DNA from: Lentisphaeria bacterium UBA4640
GTDB taxonomy: Bacteria; Verrucomicrobiota; Lentisphaeria; Victivallales; UBA1829
Assembly: GCA_002405835.1 (NCBI GenBank)
Contig: DHMO01000002.1
Span: 1-64,000 of the forward strand
DNA: 64,000 nt
Direction of reading: 5' to 3'
The position numbers and the translations under genes are program-made. How positions within the stretch are numbered: position 1 is the stretch's first letter; the number at the start of each line of letters is the position of its first letter. Under the pieces are notes generated by a model. That model worked only from the letters and a program-made list of their open reading frames with translations. It was not told the DNA's origin and ran no database searches. Below, piece after piece: positions 25,348 through 34,426 of this stretch.

Positions 25348-28300
25348 ATGCGATTGATGACAAAACTTGCGGCGGTGCTCTTTGTACCCTGCAGTCTGAT
25401 GGCGGCGTTCCCGAAAGTGATCGTGCCGTTTGACGAAAACCCGACCATATTCAACGGCGGCGGCAATCCCTGCGGCCTGGCTGTTGTTTCCGGCAAGAGC
25501 AGCTATGTCGACGGCGTGGACGGCAAGGCGCTTGCGGTTCAGCGTATCGCCTACGACCAGGTCACGGCGGTGAATCTGAACAAACTGCCAGACTTGAACG
25601 CCCGCGAAGGAACGGTCTCTTTCTTCTTCCGTCCGAACTGGGAACGGAAGGACGGCAAATCCTATTATCTGTTCCAGGCCGGGAAGTGGCGCTCTGATTT
25701 CTTTCTGGTTTTCGTGAAAGATGCGAGCGGTCAGCTGGAACTGAGCGTCTGCACTCCGAAACAGCGTCAGCTGTTTGTGAAAAATGCGGATTTGAAAGCC
25801 GGAAAATGGGTTCACATTACTTTCTCATGGAATCTTGCGAAAGGCGAGCAGGCGATCTATCTGGACGGCAAACCCGCCGCCCGCAAATCCCAGGCGGAGT
25901 GGAAGGACCCCGGATACAATTTCAGAGGACAGTGGAATATCTGGCTCGGCAAAGGCGGTTCCGACCGCTTCAAGGCGGAAGTCGCGGAGGGCGCGTTCGA
26001 CAGCCTGAAAATTTACGACGTCCAGCTCTCGGACAATGAAGTCCTTGCCGATTTCCTCGGCAGCTACGCGAAAACGATGCGCCCGGTTCCCGTGGAGCAG
26101 GTCCGCCGGAATGACGGCAAACTGGAATTCCGTTTCAGCGCTCCGGTAAAGCGTTTTTCGAACGCCCAGCCGCTTCTCTCTCTGAAAAGCGGGAAAAGCC
26201 TGATTACGGTTTCCTCGACCGGGGCTTCGGGAAAGCTCACGCTCAACGGTGGCGGAAAACTGCTGGATTCTCCTTATGTCATAAACCTGACGCGTCCGCT
26301 GAAACTCTCCATCCGCCCGGAAGGACGGAAAGCGGGAATCTGGTTTGACGACGCGTTTCAGGGATATCTGGAACTGCCCGGCGGATGGGATGGTCTGGAC
26401 TCTGTCAATGCCGCGGAAGGCATCACGCTTTCCGCTCCGGAGTTTTCGGAAAAAGAAATTGCTCCACTGAAACGGAAAGCCGACGGGGCTCTTGAAAAAT
26501 GTCTCTGGAACCTGAACGATGCGCAAAAGGTTGACTCGGGCGTCCGGCAGTCGATTTCCCTGAACGGATATTGGCGGATGTTTGAAGACGACAGCTATGC
26601 GTTTTCGCCTGCTCTTCCGGCGGAACAGCACTATGTCCGCATCCCGGGCAGCCGCCGTTCCTCCTGTTTCCAGCTTTACCGCGGGAAAAACGGAAAACTG
26701 GAAAGTCTCAATGTTCAGGAAGGCCCGCGCACAACGGCGGACTGGTACCAGCGCACATTCAAAGTCCCTGAGGCATGGAAGGGCAAACGCATCTTCCTGA
26801 ATTTTGAAAATCTGAACGGGGATTACGGACGCGTCTATCTGAACGGGAAACTGATCGAATCGTTCCGTCAGGATTACAAATCCTTTGCCGCGGTTCCGAA
26901 TGCCCGGCGGATTGATGTTACGGATCTGCTTCAGGAGGAAAATGTTCTTTCGGTTTTCCTGACACACTTCATCCGTCTTTACTGGCGCAACCTACCGGAC
27001 ATGCGCGACACATGGAACATCGTTCTCGGCGACGCCTGGCTGGAAGCCGGTCCCTCGCCGGTTTTCGTGAAAAGCGCGGTTGCCTTTCCCTCCGTCCGCA
27101 AAGGAACGCTGGAGATGCGCGCCACGGTCGAAAATCCACAGGGAGTGAAGGGCGATGCAGAGCTGACTTTCCGTTACCGCCGTGCGGGTTCGGAAAAAAG
27201 TTTCTCGAAAAAATTCCGCCTGGACGGTTCGGAAAAACAGCGAATTGTTTTTACGGAACCGTGGAAAAAACCGGTTCTCTGGAGCGAGGAGAGTCCGGAG
27301 CTTTACGCGCAGAGTGTTGCGCTTTCCGTGAACGGCAAAACGGCGGACATGCTTCCGGAGCGTGACTTCGGGTTCCGCGAACTGTGGGTTGAAAACGGCG
27401 AGTTCCGTCTCAACGGTTTCAAGAAGCGTTTCCGCATGAGCGCAAATCCGCAGTTTGATTCGCTGAACATGTATCTTTCGCACCCCCGTGCGGTTGCGCA
27501 GTATGTCGCCCAGCTGAAACGCATGAATTTCGATTCGGTCCGTTTCAATCCGAGCATCATTCAGCGCAACGCGGGATTCTACAATACTCCGGCCTATCTG
27601 CGTGAGTGCGGACGTCAGGGAATCAGCAATTTCTTCCCCATGCCGTTTTATGAAGGCGGCGACGAGGCGCAGTACCGTGAATGGGTGGAAAATTATCTGG
27701 AGTTCTTCGGGACTTTCCCGAGCATCGTTCTGTGGTATACCGACTTCAACACCTGCAGCTATGCGGCGTGCCAGGATCCCTATTATCTGAACGATACGTC
27801 ATATGTTCCGAAGGAGCGGGTTCTGAAGGCGCGGAAGTTCGTTGAAGTTGCGGACCGCACGATGCGTTCGCTTGACCCGAGCCGCGAATGTGTTCCGCAC
27901 GCGGCAGGAAACTTCGGCAAGGTGTTCGGTTCCATGAATTACCAGTCGTTCGGAACTCCGCTTCAGGAGCAGGAGGACTGGCCGAAGATCTGGTCGGAGA
28001 AACACACGCAGCCGCTGGTTTCCTTCGAGTCCTCCTTCCCTTATCCGCTCCAGTTTACCTACTTCGACGGCCCGATCGGGCACTACATGAATGCGGAGCA
28101 TGCCGCCCGTTATTTCGGCGACTCCGTGTTCCGTGATGAGATCGCCCCCGTGCAGTTCGGCAAATGGTTCCGGTTTTCCCCGGTTACGCCGAATTCGGCG
28201 AACTATATCCGCGGCGCCGCGGAAATGTGCCGCCGAGTGATCCGCTCCTGGCGTGCATATGATATTTCGTCTCTTGGAGATTTCACTTCGCTGGATGAGG

Positions 28301-30660
28301 CGTTCCGGCTTTCGGCGGCGGGCAGTCATCACCCGATGTATTGGGGAGACGATGACAATGTCAAGCAGGCGGGGCTCCGTCCCGACAATCATGTCGCACT
28401 GGGCGTGGTTCAGGACTTCATGCAGCTGGAACCGCTCGGACGCCTGATTCAGAAGGAATATTCTCCGCTCCGGGTTTTCCTTGCCGGCGATCCGGATGAT
28501 TTCACGAACAAGGATCACGCGTTTTTCTCGAATGAAGCGTTCCGGAAAAGCATCGTCGTTGTGAACGACCGGATGAGCAGACAGAAGCTCCGGTTCCGCT
28601 GGACTTTCACCGTCGGCGGGAAAACCGTTGACAGCGGCGAGCTGAGCGAAGACGCCGCACCCGGCGCAATTCTCAAGTTCCCGGTCAATCTGACCGCTCC
28701 GGAAGTTGCGGCGCGGACGGAAGGCAAACTTTCGCTCGACGTTTTTCTCAATGACAAAGGATTCGATACGGATGAATTCGCCGTTCAGATTTTCCCCCGG
28801 ACGGAGCGTCCGGATTTCCGTTTCACCGAGCCGGCCGGACTTTACGATCCCGCCGGAAAGACGGCGGAACTTCTGAAGCGGGCGGGGTATCCGTTCCGCA
28901 AGATTTCCTCGGCAGAGGAAGCCCGTTCGCACCGGGTCCTGATTATCGGACAGGATGCTCTGGGAGATCACGTTCCCCGTTTTCTGAAGGAGATGGAGAA
29001 GAGCGGCGATTTCCGCATCGGAAAGAAGATTCTTTTCTTCGAGCAGCAGCCCTGCAACCTTGCGAACTTCGTATTCGAATCTCCGAACAGCCGAGAAGCG
29101 TTCATCCGGCGCAGCGACAGCCCGTACATACAGGGCTTGACGGATGCGGATTTCCGCGACTGGCGCGGCTCTTCCGACACGCGTCCCGCGAAACACGTCA
29201 GCAACCCCGACACGACGTTCCATTATCCGCGCGACAAATGGAAAATCGGAAACGGCGGCATGGTTGCCGGCAACGTCATCCGCAAGCCTTCTTACGGACA
29301 ATTCCGGACGATCGTCGACTGCGGATTCAATCTGATGTTCTCTGCACTGATGGATTACAAGAACGGACGCGGTTATGCGCTGTTCTGCCAGCTTGATGTG
29401 ACCTCCCGTTACGGCAAGGATCCTGTTGCGACCCGGATAGTCGACAACATTCTGACGGAATTCGCCAATCCGGCTCTTCCGATTTCGAATCAGACGGCAG
29501 TCTATTACGGCGATGCGGAAAATGAAGCAGTTTTGAAACGTCTCGGCGTCGGTTATGTCAAAGGCAACGCATATGACCCGAACGGATTCCTCACAAAGGG
29601 TATTGTGATTCTCGGGCGGAATGCGATTCCAAAAGAGATGCGCGAACGGTTCCGCAAGAACTTTGAAGCGTATCTTTCCGGCGGTCACTACGCAAAGGGA
29701 ATCGTCGTCTGTCTCCCCGGGGCACCGCTGGATCTTCTTCCCGTGCCCATGTCGACGGAGAAAAAGCTGATGTTCCGTGCGGAGCTGCCGGCAAATGATC
29801 CGCTCTTCGCGGGCATGACCGAGGCTGATTTCTATTTCCGCACCGCACGTGAACTCAATGCTGTGAAAGCGCCGGACTGGACGGTCGCCGCACGTCCCGC
29901 GGTTCTTGCCCGCACGGGTTTTCATCAGGGCGGAGCGGTTGTCTACGTCGGCTTCACGCCCGATATGTTTGAGGATGCGTTCTGGAACAAGGAGAAAGCA
30001 ACCCGGATCTGGAACACGCTGTTTGTCAATCTGAATTTGCCGCTCAAGCAGGAGCTGAGTCTTTTCGGCAATACACGGATGCGTCACAACACGAAGACTC
30101 CGGAGAGCGCATCGCTTGCACTGACCGAAGGTTTTCTGAAACTCGATCCTCGCAACAGCGGCAAGGTTTCGGATACGGAGGGATTCAAGCCGTACAAGCC
30201 CGGGATTCCGTGGGAGAAACAGGGATTCACTCAAGTGAATCCGCATTACAGGTATCCGGCAAATGCTCCGGCGAACATGAAGATCCCGTACGACGGTTAC
30301 GCATGGATCCGGATTCCTGTCCGGATTCCGGCGGACTGGAAATCGTATTCGATCCGTCTTTCCGGCGGACCGGTTGACGATGCGGATGAAACCTGGTTCA
30401 ATGGCGTGAAGATCGGCGAAACGACGCTTGCGAAGCATCCCGACTCCTATTCCCGGATCCGGAATTATCCGGTTCCTTCGAGTGCGGTCCGGTTCGGAGA
30501 AGAAAACGTTCTGATGATCCGCGTGTTTGACCGCTGGGGTTTTGGCGGCGTCACCGGTCCTCTTCGTCTGCTGGCTGAGGAGCCGCAGTCCGGTTCGACG
30601 GCTTCTCCCTATGTAGAGAATTTGAATCTCTACGATGTGGATGCATTCCACAACTGGTGA
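25348..30660 (+). CDS. Giant secreted LamG-GH2-like glycosidase homologue with altered acid/base site
   Basis: A 1770-residue exported protein: signal peptide (1-19), LamG domain (about 30-245), GH2 sugar-binding jelly-roll (about 400-575), Ig-like domain (about 580-690), GH2 TIM barrel (about 700-1010), Ig-like and Rossmann/glutamine-amidotransferase-like segments (about 1080-1570) and a C-terminal sugar-binding sandwich (about 1620-1755). The nucleophile strand P-L-V-S-F-E-S keeps Glu894, but the usual W-S-x-G-N-E element reads W-Y-T-D-F-N, with Asn801 where the acid/base Glu should be. It may therefore be a binding protein, a lyase-like or an altered-mechanism enzyme. Last gene of the LacI operon, AAAGG site, hairpin downstream. 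Confidence 0.8.
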   Translation: MRLMTKLAAVLFVPCSLMAAFPKVIVPFDENPTIFNGGGNPCGLAVVSGKSSYVDGVDGKALAVQRIAYDQVTAVNLNKLPDLNAREGTVSFFFRPNWERKDGKSYYLFQAGKWRSDFFLVFVKDASGQLELSVCTPKQRQLFVKNADLKAGKWVHITFSWNLAKGEQAIYLDGKPAARKSQAEWKDPGYNFRGQWNIWLGKGGSDRFKAEVAEGAFDSLKIYDVQLSDNEVLADFLGSYAKTMRPVPVEQVRRNDGKLEFRFSAPVKRFSNAQPLLSLKSGKSLITVSSTGASGKLTLNGGGKLLDSPYVINLTRPLKLSIRPEGRKAGIWFDDAFQGYLELPGGWDGLDSVNAAEGITLSAPEFSEKEIAPLKRKADGALEKCLWNLNDAQKVDSGVRQSISLNGYWRMFEDDSYAFSPALPAEQHYVRIPGSRRSSCFQLYRGKNGKLESLNVQEGPRTTADWYQRTFKVPEAWKGKRIFLNFENLNGDYGRVYLNGKLIESFRQDYKSFAAVPNARRIDVTDLLQEENVLSVFLTHFIRLYWRNLPDMRDTWNIVLGDAWLEAGPSPVFVKSAVAFPSVRKGTLEMRATVENPQGVKGDAELTFRYRRAGSEKSFSKKFRLDGSEKQRIVFTEPWKKPVLWSEESPELYAQSVALSVNGKTADMLPERDFGFRELWVENGEFRLNGFKKRFRMSANPQFDSLNMYLSHPRAVAQYVAQLKRMNFDSVRFNPSIIQRNAGFYNTPAYLRECGRQGISNFFPMPFYEGGDEAQYREWVENYLEFFGTFPSIVLWYTDFNTCSYAACQDPYYLNDTSYVPKERVLKARKFVEVADRTMRSLDPSRECVPHAAGNFGKVFGSMNYQSFGTPLQEQEDWPKIWSEKHTQPLVSFESSFPYPLQFTYFDGPIGHYMNAEHAARYFGDSVFRDEIAPVQFGKWFRFSPVTPNSANYIRGAAEMCRRVIRSWRAYDISSLGDFTSLDEAFRLSAAGSHHPMYWGDDDNVKQAGLRPDNHVALGVVQDFMQLEPLGRLIQKEYSPLRVFLAGDPDDFTNKDHAFFSNEAFRKSIVVVNDRMSRQKLRFRWTFTVGGKTVDSGELSEDAAPGAILKFPVNLTAPEVAARTEGKLSLDVFLNDKGFDTDEFAVQIFPRTERPDFRFTEPAGLYDPAGKTAELLKRAGYPFRKISSAEEARSHRVLIIGQDALGDHVPRFLKEMEKSGDFRIGKKILFFEQQPCNLANFVFESPNSREAFIRRSDSPYIQGLTDADFRDWRGSSDTRPAKHVSNPDTTFHYPRDKWKIGNGGMVAGNVIRKPSYGQFRTIVDCGFNLMFSALMDYKNGRGYALFCQLDVTSRYGKDPVATRIVDNILTEFANPALPISNQTAVYYGDAENEAVLKRLGVGYVKGNAYDPNGFLTKGIVILGRNAIPKEMRERFRKNFEAYLSGGHYAKGIVVCLPGAPLDLLPVPMSTEKKLMFRAELPANDPLFAGMTEADFYFRTARELNAVKAPDWTVAARPAVLARTGFHQGGAVVYVGFTPDMFEDAFWNKEKATRIWNTLFVNLNLPLKQELSLFGNTRMRHNTKTPESASLALTEGFLKLDPRNSGKVSDTEGFKPYKPGIPWEKQGFTQVNPHYRYPANAPANMKIPYDGYAWIRIPVRIPADWKSYSIRLSGGPVDDADETWFNGVKIGETTLAKHPDSYSRIRNYPVPSSAVRFGEENVLMIRVFDRWGFGGVTGPLRLLAEEPQSGSTASPYVENLNLYDVDAFHNW
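25615..25658 (+). repeat. Direct repeat copy 2 (LamG core)
   Basis: Identical to 24837-24880; see that entry. Confidence 0.9.
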
Positions 30661-30695
30661 TCATCTATCCCGGATTTGCCTTGAACGGGAAAGTC

Positions 30696-30733
30696 CCGAA
30701 GGACTCCGGATCGGTTTCTCCGGAGTCCTTCGG
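30696..30733. terminator. Strong hairpin between convergent genes
   Basis: A perfect 14-bp stem CCGAAGGACTCCGG/CCGGAGTCCTTCGG with 10-base loop between the GH2-like gene and the third GH78 gene. The forward side is followed by T-rich but not uniform sequence. A bidirectional terminator is the likeliest role. Confidence 0.7.
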
Positions 30734-30748
30734 TGTATAATGAAACAT

Positions 30749-32941
30749 TTATTTTATCTGGAAATGCTGTGTTCCGCTGAACGTGTGCGAGGTGCCGTCC
30801 GGAAGAAACAGGGTTCCGGGAATGCCCGGAGGAATTGAGGCGGTCAGCTCTATGCCGGATGAGGTCCGGTTCCAGAAAACGGAAATCCGGCCGTAGACGG
30901 AATCGTAATGCGCGTTCATCGAATGAAGTGCATCAATGAATTTCGGTTTCAGGACAACCTCGCGGAAGCCCGGACGCGTAAACGAAGGCTCGATTCCGCC
31001 GGGATACTGCATCATCCATGCCGCAAGGTCGCCGTACATGACATGACTGTGCGAACAGCGTCCGGCAAAATCTTCCAGAAGCGCAGTCTCGCCGTCTCGA
31101 ATCCATTTGCACCAGCCGGGGAACTTTTCCTGAGTGAAAATCCGGAATGCCGTGTTTTCGTACCCGTAATCCGCAAGCACTCGCGGGACAAATTTCGCTC
31201 CGGCGATTCCGAAGTCCGCAATGCATTCGTCTTCCCGCATTTTGCGGTCGAGAAGCGCGGCGGAAAGACGCGCTTCCGCATCATCGCAGAGTCCGAATGC
31301 GGCGGGAAGGGCAAGTGCGGTTTTCTCATCTTTTGCCCATGAACCGCCGCCGTTGGAAAAGTGTTTGCGGAACGACTCCGCAACTTCTGCGGCGCGGTCG
31401 AGCGCCCTTGCGGCGTCTTCGCGGAAGCCGAACAGCGATGCCGTCTCCGCAAAGATTTTCAGATTCCGGAAGTACCAGGCGGTTGTGACGAATTTGGGGG
31501 CAACCGCGCGGGTGCGGTCGTAGTGACACCAGTCGCCGAGCCCGAAACGGACGATGCCGTCTTTTGCAAGCGATTTTGTAAACTGGAGATTGAGCTTGAA
31601 AGCGTCGTAGTTTTCGCGGAGGAGCGAGCTGTCGCCGCGGTAGATGTAGACGTTGCGCGGAACTCCGAGCAGAAAGTTGTCGAAGAGCGGACCGCTGCCC
31701 CAGTTGTATCCCCAGCCGGAGGTCGGCGCCATGCCCGGAAGCTGTCCGTTCGGACGCTGGCAGTCGCGGAGCGTTCCCAGGAATTCCCGGTAGAGTTCGG
31801 ATGCGTCAAACTGGAAGAGAACGGAATCGGAGGCAAGCTGATGGTCGTTGATCCAGCCGTTTTTCTCGCGGTGCGGACAGTCGGTCGGAATGCCGACAAA
31901 ATTGTTGAGGATGGAGCGGCGTGTGCAGCGTCCGAGTTCGTTCATGTCCGGATGTGAACAGGAGAATCCGCCGGTTTCCGCAAAGTCGCTTCCGATGACC
32001 TGCGCGGTCAGGGAGAGAATTTCCGCATTGCCGGAGATTTCGACTGCGGCGTAGCGGAAGCCGTGGTAGGTGAATCGCGAGTGCCAGTTTTCCGCGCCGC
32101 CGCCCTTGAGAATATAGCGTTCGGTCTGGAATTCGCCGCTTTTGATGAACCGCGCAATGTCATTGAGATGCAGCGACCCGTCGGGGTTGAGCACGTCGCC
32201 GTACTGGATTCGGATTTCGCTCCCGCGGGTGCCGCGGACGGTGAGTTCCGCGCGTCCGGCAATGTTGACTCCGGCGTCCCAGAGTCCGGGCTTGATCTGT
32301 TTCATCGGGAAGAGCTCGCGGACGCGGCAGGGCGGAGCGGTCTGTTCAAAGAGGAATCCGCCGGGACCGGCTGTGATGACGGCGCGGCTCCATGCGGAAT
32401 CGTCGAATCCGTTTTCCGCCCATCCGGGAATTTCAAGACGGGCGTCATAATATTCGCCGTTGCGCAGACCGTCAAAGGTGATCGGGCCGCTTGCCGTGAC
32501 CTTCCACGAGTCGTCGCTTGCGAGGATGATTTGTCCGTCTGCGACAATTTCGAGGAGAAGTTTCGGATAGTCGCGCCAGGTTGCCTTGTCGAAGTGCCAG
32601 GTTTCCGCAGTGTGGCAGTTGTAGAGTCCGTTTCCGAGGACGGCGCCGATGGTGTTGAGCCCGGGCTTGAGGTATGCGGAGATGTCGTATCGGAGATACC
32701 CGGCATGACGGTCGTAGTTGGTCGGTGCGGGAGCAAGCTCGGCGTTTCCGACGCGGCGTCCGTTGAGCCAGATTTCATGATAGCCGAGTCCGCAGACGAA
32801 TGCTTCGCACGATTTTTCCCCGTCGATCCGGAACTCTTTTCGGAACCAGGGGGCGGGAAGAACTTTTGCCTGCCAGTCGACCATCTCCGCTCCGGCGGAG
32901 ATCCAGTATGCGTTCCACTCTCTGGTATTTGAAAAAGCCAT
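30749..32941 (-). CDS. GH78 alpha-L-rhamnosidase, cytoplasmic
   Basis: The most canonical of the three GH78 proteins, 730 residues. N-terminal W-I-S-A and W-F-R-K-E-F strands and Y-H-E-I-W-L-N-G-R-R-V-G form the Bac_rhamnosid_N domain; a concanavalin-like domain follows (about 210-325); the (alpha/alpha)6 domain carries P-T-D-C-P-H-R-E-K-N-G-W-I-N-D with Glu359 and Asp366; F-G-L-G-D-W-C and the C-terminal beta domain are present. No signal peptide; ribosome site AGGAGAG. It is divergent from an AraC gene that probably controls it, and convergent with the GH2-like gene. Confidence 0.92.
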   Translation of the reverse strand: MAFSNTREWNAYWISAGAEMVDWQAKVLPAPWFRKEFRIDGEKSCEAFVCGLGYHEIWLNGRRVGNAELAPAPTNYDRHAGYLRYDISAYLKPGLNTIGAVLGNGLYNCHTAETWHFDKATWRDYPKLLLEIVADGQIILASDDSWKVTASGPITFDGLRNGEYYDARLEIPGWAENGFDDSAWSRAVITAGPGGFLFEQTAPPCRVRELFPMKQIKPGLWDAGVNIAGRAELTVRGTRGSEIRIQYGDVLNPDGSLHLNDIARFIKSGEFQTERYILKGGGAENWHSRFTYHGFRYAAVEISGNAEILSLTAQVIGSDFAETGGFSCSHPDMNELGRCTRRSILNNFVGIPTDCPHREKNGWINDHQLASDSVLFQFDASELYREFLGTLRDCQRPNGQLPGMAPTSGWGYNWGSGPLFDNFLLGVPRNVYIYRGDSSLLRENYDAFKLNLQFTKSLAKDGIVRFGLGDWCHYDRTRAVAPKFVTTAWYFRNLKIFAETASLFGFREDAARALDRAAEVAESFRKHFSNGGGSWAKDEKTALALPAAFGLCDDAEARLSAALLDRKMREDECIADFGIAGAKFVPRVLADYGYENTAFRIFTQEKFPGWCKWIRDGETALLEDFAGRCSHSHVMYGDLAAWMMQYPGGIEPSFTRPGFREVVLKPKFIDALHSMNAHYDSVYGRISVFWNRTSSGIELTASIPPGIPGTLFLPDGTSHTFSGTQHFQIK

Positions 32942-32984
32942 TTTGCACTCTCCTGATTTTTTCTGATTTTATCAGCTAATATAC

Positions 32985-33013
32985 TTGACAAACGGGGAAA
33001 TGAAATGGATATT
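32985..33013 (+). promoter_or_regulatory. Candidate promoter of the AraC gene with adjacent dyad
   Basis: TTGACA (32985-32990) with GATATT at 17 bases (TATTAT sits at 19). A dyad CTGAT-ttt-ATCAG at 32963-32975 lies between this promoter and the divergent GH78 start and could be an operator. Confidence 0.45.
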
Positions 33014-33054
33014 ATAACGAAAGATGTATCTTTTCGCGACAGAATGGAGAATAT

Positions 33055-33822
33055 ATGGTACACGATAAAATGCTTCCGGAAATTTATCTGACCCGCCACG
33101 AAACGGGGATATACCCGTGGCGTCAGCCGAACCTTTTCACTCCGTTCTGGCGCTGTTACTGGAATCCGTCCGAAGGCGGCTGCCTCCAAGTCGGGGAACG
33201 GGAGTTTGAGATGCGGACCGACCGTATTTACGTTATTCCGGGACACTTCCGTTTTTCGACGTTTGCACGGAAGCCGTTCGAGCAGTTTTACATTCATTTT
33301 GTCCCGCCGGAACATGTTGTTTTCTCTGAACCGGGGATTCATGAGACTCCGCTGACTCCGGAATGCCGTGCGCTTTTTCTGGAGTGGCTTGAGTTGAAGG
33401 AGGCGGGCGATGAGTACAGCTTCCGCTGTGAAGTGATAGCCGCGGCGGTGCTCTGTCATGCTCTGCTCAGTCTGCCGCGCGACCGTATGCTCTACCGTGA
33501 GTCGCCTGGACCTCTGGCGGAACGCGCCTCTGCATTGATCCGGGAGAACATCGCGCATCCGCTTTCGAATGCGGAGCTTGCCATGCGCTGCGGCACGGAA
33601 TTGCGTACGTTTCTGCGCCATTTTCGCAAGGAGACTGGCGAGAGTCCGCAGCAGTACAGCCGCCGGATCCGTGTGGAAGCCGCGTGCCGTTATCTGCGTT
33701 ATTCGGACAAAACGATCGACGAGATTGCCGAACTGACCGGTTTCCCTGACCGTTATTATTTTTCGCGGGTATTCCGTCAATATCAGCACTATCCCCCCGC
33801 CGAGTACCGCCGCGCACAGTGA
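33055..33822 (+). CDS. AraC-family transcriptional regulator
   Basis: A 255-residue regulator with an N-terminal cupin-like sugar-sensing domain (about 15-120; I-Y-V-I-P-G-H-F-R-F) and two C-terminal helix-turn-helix units (about 155-250), including S-N-A-E-L-A-M-R-C-G-T-E and the second-helix consensus T-I-D-E-I-A-E-L-T-G-F-P-D-R-Y-Y-F-S-R-V-F-R. Divergent from the third GH78 gene, so activation of that gene by a rhamnoside-derived sugar is the simplest inference. A weak TGCCGT/ACGGCA hairpin follows the stop. Confidence 0.9.
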   Translation: MVHDKMLPEIYLTRHETGIYPWRQPNLFTPFWRCYWNPSEGGCLQVGEREFEMRTDRIYVIPGHFRFSTFARKPFEQFYIHFVPPEHVVFSEPGIHETPLTPECRALFLEWLELKEAGDEYSFRCEVIAAAVLCHALLSLPRDRMLYRESPGPLAERASALIRENIAHPLSNAELAMRCGTELRTFLRHFRKETGESPQQYSRRIRVEAACRYLRYSDKTIDEIAELTGFPDRYYFSRVFRQYQHYPPAEYRRAQ

Positions 33823-33894
33823 GAGGAGAGGTGCCGTAAACGGTTCACGGCAGACTTCCCCACGGAAAATTCCAAAAAAATTTCATCTGGGCGG

Positions 33895-33923
33895 TTTACA
33901 TCACTCGCAGCAAGTGTTATATT
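33895..33923 (+). promoter_or_regulatory. Promoter facing a truncated reading frame
   Basis: TTTACA (33895-33900), 17-base spacer, TATATT (33918-33923). It points into the short broken frame at 33983 and then antisense to the truncated lipoprotein gene. Confidence 0.6.
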
Positions 33924-33971
33924 AAGGCGGATTCCTTGTCTCCGGAGGCCGGAATCCTCTGCTTGCAAAAA

Positions 33972-34421
33972 TCAATGCAGGAATGAAAAGGAAAATGAAC
34001 TTGCCGGCATTCCGATTTGAACTTGCCGGAAAAAGGATCGAAGATATGGAAAAAATGACTGGCAAATCAGTTGCCGGAAGTCTGCGAAGAAGGAACGGAA
34101 GCTGCCAAATCCGGTTATAAAAATATCTGCGGAATCGGCGGGGAGTCTGTCAGGCTGCCCGGCATATTTCTCGTTCCCGTTCAATTCGTTCATCTGCAGC
34201 GTCAGCGGAAGACGTTTCAAAAACTCTGCCGCAGCCGGGGTATTCGCCGGAACTGCGGTGAAATCCTTTCCCGCGATGGTGATTTTGATTTCAGACATAT
34301 TTCTTCCCGTGACCGTTGATCCTTCGTTTTTCGAGCAGGCCGCAGACAACCATGCCGTCGCTGCTAGGAGGCAGAGGCATACTGCGGCCGTGCTCATTCC
34401 GCGAAATATTCCGCGCTTCAT
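33972..34421 (-). pseudogene. Truncated cyclophilin-like-fold lipoprotein
   Basis: A 149-residue frame with a lipoprotein signal peptide (L-S-A-A-C lipobox) and the first half of a cyclophilin-like-fold domain (I-K-I-T-I-A-G-K-D-F-T-A, L-P-L-T-L-Q-M-N-E-L-N-G-N-E-K-Y). After about residue 98 the sequence turns into a Ser/Phe-rich tail unrelated to the family, which should continue with a G-D-I-x-L-Y and L-V-L-F-Y region. The gene has therefore lost its 3' half near 34110-34130. It lies just after the alpha/beta hydrolase gene, a pairing seen in other gut bacteria. The product is probably non-functional. Confidence 0.72.
33983..34120 (+). pseudogene. Possible 5' remnant of a native gene at a recombination junction
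   Basis: A 45-codon frame (starting M-K-R-K-M-N-L-P-A-F-R-F-E-L) lies about 50 bases after a credible promoter. It ends at TAA within the sequence where the opposing lipoprotein gene also loses its family similarity. I do not recognise the protein. The simplest reading is the start of a native gene cut by arrival of the cluster to its right; a genuine small protein is the alternative. Confidence 0.35.
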
Positions 34422-34426
34422 TGTTC

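Noticed and set aside
27799..30651. Long reverse-strand open frame opposite the GH2-like gene
   Set aside because: Arg-rich mirror of a strong coding frame with no family features, ribosome site or promoter.
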